A DNA stretch of 16,569 nucleotides from Pseudomonadota bacterium (lineage in GTDB: Bacteria; Pseudomonadota; Alphaproteobacteria; Rhizobiales; Rhizobiaceae), in contig JAEWHN010000022.1 in assembly GCA_023387775.1 (NCBI GenBank), forward strand, positions 1 through 16,569. The letters are read 5' to 3'. Positions 14,159-16,569 of the stretch are shown here, piece after piece; the stretch's first letter is position 1, and every line of letters starts with the position of its first letter. Under the pieces are notes generated by a model. That model worked only from the letters and a program-made list of their open reading frames with translations, did not search any database and was not told where the DNA came from. The position numbers were made by a program, and so were the translations under genes.

Positions 14159-15541
14159 GTGGAAGACCCCGAAACCGGCGCGCGGGCGTCGGCAGCGGGC
14201 GTGTCCAGCGGGAGCCGGTCGCCGCGCGGCGGACCGGGAAACCCGACGGCCAGCCCGAAAAAACGGGCGCCGGGCTCTCGATCCGCCGACAGGCAGGCGA
14301 AGGCCGAGGCACCGCAGGCCCCCAAGGGCAAGAAGCGTCGCAAACGCAAGCGCGGCCGCAAGGTGTTTGCGCGCGACGGCGCGCCTGCGCTCGCCGGCAA
14401 GGTCGCGCCCGCCGGCAAGTCTGCTGCTCCCCAGGTGCAGGCAGGCCGCCGCGGCGGTGCGGAAACGAGCCGCAGCAACATTGCCGTCGTAGCCATCGCC
14501 GACAGGCGCAAGGAAAGGCGAGTCGAGACGGGCGAACTCCCGGTCTTTGCCGCGCTCGACCTGGGCACCAACAACTGCCGCCTTCTCGTTGCGGTTCCGG
14601 GGCGGCCGGGCCAGTTCAGGGTGGTCGACGCCTTTTCGCGAATCGTGCGCCTGGGCGAGGGGCTTTCCACCACCGGGCGTCTGTCGCAGGCGGCCATGGA
14701 CCGCGCCATCGAGGCGTTGAAGATCTGCAGCGACAAGCTTGGCAGCCGCTCCATCCGGCGCGCAAGGCTGATCGCAACGGAGGCCTGCCGCTCGGCGGAG
14801 AACGGCGCCGAGTTTCTTGCGCGCGTTGAAGCCGAGGCCGGGCTGAAGCTTGAGATCATCGACCGTCAGACCGAGGCGCGCCTGGCCGTCTCCGGCTGCG
14901 GCTCGCTCGTGGAGCGTGGCACCGAAGGCGTGGTGCTGTTCGACATTGGCGGCGGCTCGTCGGAAATCGCTTTGATCGACATTTCTGGGCGCCGCTCGGC
15001 GCGCCTCGCCAACCACATCGTGTCGTGGACCTCGCTGCCGGTCGGCGTTGTCTCGCTGGCCGAGCGATTCGGCGGTCGCCACGTCACGCAGGAAAGCTTC
15101 GCGGCCATGGTTGCCGACGTGGCCGACCGGCTGGCGGGCTTCGAGGGGCGCGACCGCATCGATCATCTGATGGACAGGTCACGCTTCCACCTGTTGGGCA
15201 CTTCGGGCACGGTCACCACTCTTGCCGGCGTGCATCTGGGGCTGGAGCGCTACGACCGGCGTCGGGTCGACGGCCTGTGGATGGACAATGCCAGCGTAGA
15301 CCGCATGATCGAGAAGCTGCTGGGCTGGGATTTCCAGGCGCGCGTGGCCAATGCCTGCATCGGGGCCGATCGCGCCGATCTCGTGTTGGCGGGCTGCGCC
15401 ATCCTCGAGGCGATTCGGCGGGTGTGGCCCTCGGATCGGCTGCGGGTGGCCGACCGCGGCTTGCGCGAAGGCATTTTGAGCGAATTGATGGCCGACGACG
15501 GCGTTTGGCGCCGCAACTGGCGGAGCGGATCACGTCCATGA
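14159..15541 (+). CDS. Ppx/GppA family phosphatase with basic N-terminal extension
   Basis: This enzyme family hydrolyses inorganic polyphosphate and/or pppGpp in the cytoplasm. The ASKHA-fold core begins near residue 128: PVFAALDLGTNNCRLL (phosphate-1 loop), ATEACRSAENG near 205-215, DIGGGSSEIAL at 261-271 (phosphate-2), and LLGTSGTVTTLAG. The protein ends after the two core domains and lacks the C-terminal HD-like domain of E. coli Ppx. Residues 1-125 are low-complexity, with a polybasic run KGKKRRKRKRGRK at about 57-69, probably disordered and able to bind polyphosphate or RNA (inference). GTG 14159 is chosen because AGAAGGA lies eight bases upstream; the open frame continues to 13736, but that stretch overlaps the divergent gene and looks non-coding. 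The stop overlaps rlmE as ATGA, so the two are coupled. Sequence cannot separate Ppx from GppA activity. Confidence 0.9.
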   Translation: MEDPETGARASAAGVSSGSRSPRGGPGNPTASPKKRAPGSRSADRQAKAEAPQAPKGKKRRKRKRGRKVFARDGAPALAGKVAPAGKSAAPQVQAGRRGGAETSRSNIAVVAIADRRKERRVETGELPVFAALDLGTNNCRLLVAVPGRPGQFRVVDAFSRIVRLGEGLSTTGRLSQAAMDRAIEALKICSDKLGSRSIRRARLIATEACRSAENGAEFLARVEAEAGLKLEIIDRQTEARLAVSGCGSLVERGTEGVVLFDIGGGSSEIALIDISGRRSARLANHIVSWTSLPVGVVSLAERFGGRHVTQESFAAMVADVADRLAGFEGRDRIDHLMDRSRFHLLGTSGTVTTLAGVHLGLERYDRRRVDGLWMDNASVDRMIEKLLGWDFQARVANACIGADRADLVLAGCAILEAIRRVWPSDRLRVADRGLREGILSELMADDGVWRRNWRSGSRP

Positions 15542-16251
15542 CAAAGAAACCGGAAAAAGCCGCAACGCGCGTGCTGAAAACTCGCATCAAGAAGAAGAGC
15601 GGGCTCAAGGAATCGTCGCGCCGCTGGCTCGAGCGCCACATGAACGACCCCTATGTGCATCGGTCCAAGGCGGAGGGCTATCGCTCGCGCGCGGCCTACA
15701 AGCTGATTGAGATCGACGATCGCTATCATCTGCTCAAGCCGGGCCTGCGAGTGATCGACCTGGGCGCGGCCCCTGGCGGCTGGTGCCAGGTGGCGGCGGC
15801 ACGCACGAAGTCCACGCCGGAAAACCCGCATGTCATAGGCATCGATTATCTGGGCATGGATGCCGTGCCTGGCGCGCCGGTGCTGCTGATGGACTTCCTC
15901 GACGACGAGGCGCCAGCGCGGCTGATCGAAGCGCTGGGCGGCGAGCCTGACCTGGTGCTGTCTGACATGGCGGCGCCCACGACGGGCCACCGCCGCACCG
16001 ACCATATTCGCACCATGCATCTGTGCGAGGTGGCGGCCGATTTCGCGATTTCGGTGCTGAGGCCGGGCGGTCACTTCCTGGCCAAGACCTTTCAGGGCGG
16101 CACCGAGGCGGACCTGCTCACCCGGTTGAAGCAGAATTTCCGCAGCGTGCATCACGTCAAGCCGCCTGCGTCGCGCGAGGAATCGGCGGAGCTCTACCTG
16201 CTGGCGAAGGATTTCAAGGGCCGCGCCACTTCCGAGGCAGCCGCGGACTGA
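15538..16251 (+). CDS. rlmE: 23S rRNA (uridine-2'-O)-methyltransferase RlmE (FtsJ/RrmJ)
   Basis: The enzyme 2'-O-methylates U2552 (E. coli numbering) of 23S rRNA in the A-loop on the 50S subunit, using S-adenosylmethionine. The 237-residue product shows the SAM-binding IDLGAAPGGWCQ at about 73-84 and the K-D-K-E catalytic tetrad: Lys55 (SRAAYKL), Asp143 (LSDMAAPTTGHR), Lys183 (LAKTFQGG) and Glu218 (ESAELYLLA). The basic N-terminal 30 residues (KTRIKKKSG) suit RNA binding and are longer than in E. coli. ATG 15538 forms an ATGA overlap with the Ppx/GppA gene, and a longer in-frame start lies inside that gene. Its 3' end converges with an MFS gene. Confidence 0.96.
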   Translation: MTKKPEKAATRVLKTRIKKKSGLKESSRRWLERHMNDPYVHRSKAEGYRSRAAYKLIEIDDRYHLLKPGLRVIDLGAAPGGWCQVAAARTKSTPENPHVIGIDYLGMDAVPGAPVLLMDFLDDEAPARLIEALGGEPDLVLSDMAAPTTGHRRTDHIRTMHLCEVAADFAISVLRPGGHFLAKTFQGGTEADLLTRLKQNFRSVHHVKPPASREESAELYLLAKDFKGRATSEAAAD

Positions 16252-16287
16252 GGCCGCGCGTCGGCTTCAGCCCCTTGGCGCGGCCTC
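16250..16287. terminator. Inverted repeat between convergent genes, possible bidirectional terminator
   Basis: GAGGCCGCGC (16250-16259) and GCGCGGCCTC (16278-16287) form a perfect ten-base stem with an 18-base loop. The stem overlaps the last bases of rlmE and the last codons of the MFS gene. No T-run follows on either strand, so intrinsic termination is doubtful, but the location between convergent stops is right for a shared 3' structure. Confidence 0.45.
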
Positions 16288-16569
16288 GATCGCGCGGGCC
16301 TTGCGCCCGCCATGGCCCGAAACCGCGCTGCCCGCATCGGCTGCAAGCGCCATGAAGAAGAACGATGCCGTTGCCGAGATTGCGGCGACCAGAAAGAACG
16401 CGGTGTGAAAGTCGGCGAGGGTCAGCGGGCCGCCATGCAGTTGCGTGCTGACCTCCAGCAGGCCACCGCCCACCGCCACGCCAAGCGCAATGCTGATCTG
16501 CTGGAACACGGCGGTTATCGGGGTGGCCTTGCTGGTGTCGTCATCGGAAATCTCGGCATAGGCCAGCGC
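16267..16569 (-). CDS. MFS transporter, DHA2 (EmrB/QacA-like), C-terminal part, 5' end beyond window
   Basis: One hundred C-terminal residues are present and the reading frame is open to the right edge. The segment starts ALAYAEISDDDTSKATP and continues into VFQQISIALGVAVGGGLLEV, which matches the loop and penultimate membrane helix of DHA2-type proton-driven drug exporters of the major facilitator superfamily. A last hydrophobic helix, FFLVAAISATASFFFMAL, is followed by a short Ala/Gly/Arg-rich cytoplasmic tail. The substrate cannot be told. It is convergent with rlmE, with 15 bases between stops. An internal GTG at 16509 is not a real start, because the conserved loop lies upstream of it. 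Confidence 0.85.
   Translation of the reverse strand, partial: ALAYAEISDDDTSKATPITAVFQQISIALGVAVGGGLLEVSTQLHGGPLTLADFHTAFFLVAAISATASFFFMALAADAGSAVSGHGGRKARAIEAAPRG

Noticed and set aside
1..16569. CRISPR arrays, rRNA, prophage genes, toxin-antitoxin pairs and riboswitches
   Set aside because: I looked for repeat-spacer periodicity, conserved rRNA segments and small paired genes and found none.

Overview
The window looks like chromosomal DNA of an alphaproteobacterium, most likely of the Rhizobiales (Mesorhizobium-like). The reasons are high GC, very compact co-directional genes with ATGA/GTGA overlaps, a rhizobial-type tRNA-Gln(CTG), and a Ppx/GppA gene directly coupled to rlmE. The taxonomic placement is inference; no 16S gene is present.

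Region 1 (about 79-8861, + strand) is a surface-polysaccharide locus. It holds an unrecognised two-part protein, a large GT2-GT4 double glycosyltransferase, two tandem polysaccharide pyruvyl transferase paralogues, a secreted clan-A-like glycoside hydrolase and an alpha/beta hydrolase that could be a glycan acyl-esterase. Region 2 (8900-12312, + strand) is a complete dTDP-L-rhamnose pathway in the order rfbA-rfbC-rfbB-rfbD with overlapping ends. Together they suggest a rhamnose-containing, pyruvylated exo- or capsular polysaccharide: the rfb genes make the activated sugar, the glycosyltransferases build the repeat unit, the pyruvyl transferases add acidic ketals, and the hydrolases trim or edit the product. 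No polymerase, flippase or export gene is inside the window, so the locus probably continues to the left.

Region 3 (12313-12968) is a gene-poor boundary. It contains the N-terminal stub of an IS630-type transposase (- strand), a small set of 13-nt-spaced repeats, and a tRNA-Gln gene whose 3' end faces the polysaccharide locus. This arrangement fits the edge of an integrated or rearranged segment.

Region 4 (12969-16569) is housekeeping-like. It has a UPF0104/lysylphosphatidylglycerol-synthase-type membrane protein (-), then a divergent pair of overlapping genes, ppx/gppA and rlmE (+). They converge on the 3' end of an MFS drug-efflux-type transporter (-) that runs off the right edge.

I see no rRNA, CRISPR array, prophage or complete insertion sequence. 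Nothing here demands a wholly new system. The most unusual parts are the unrecognised first protein, the unexplained middle of the double glycosyltransferase, and the tandem pyruvyl transferases packaged with a secreted glycosidase and a putative esterase.
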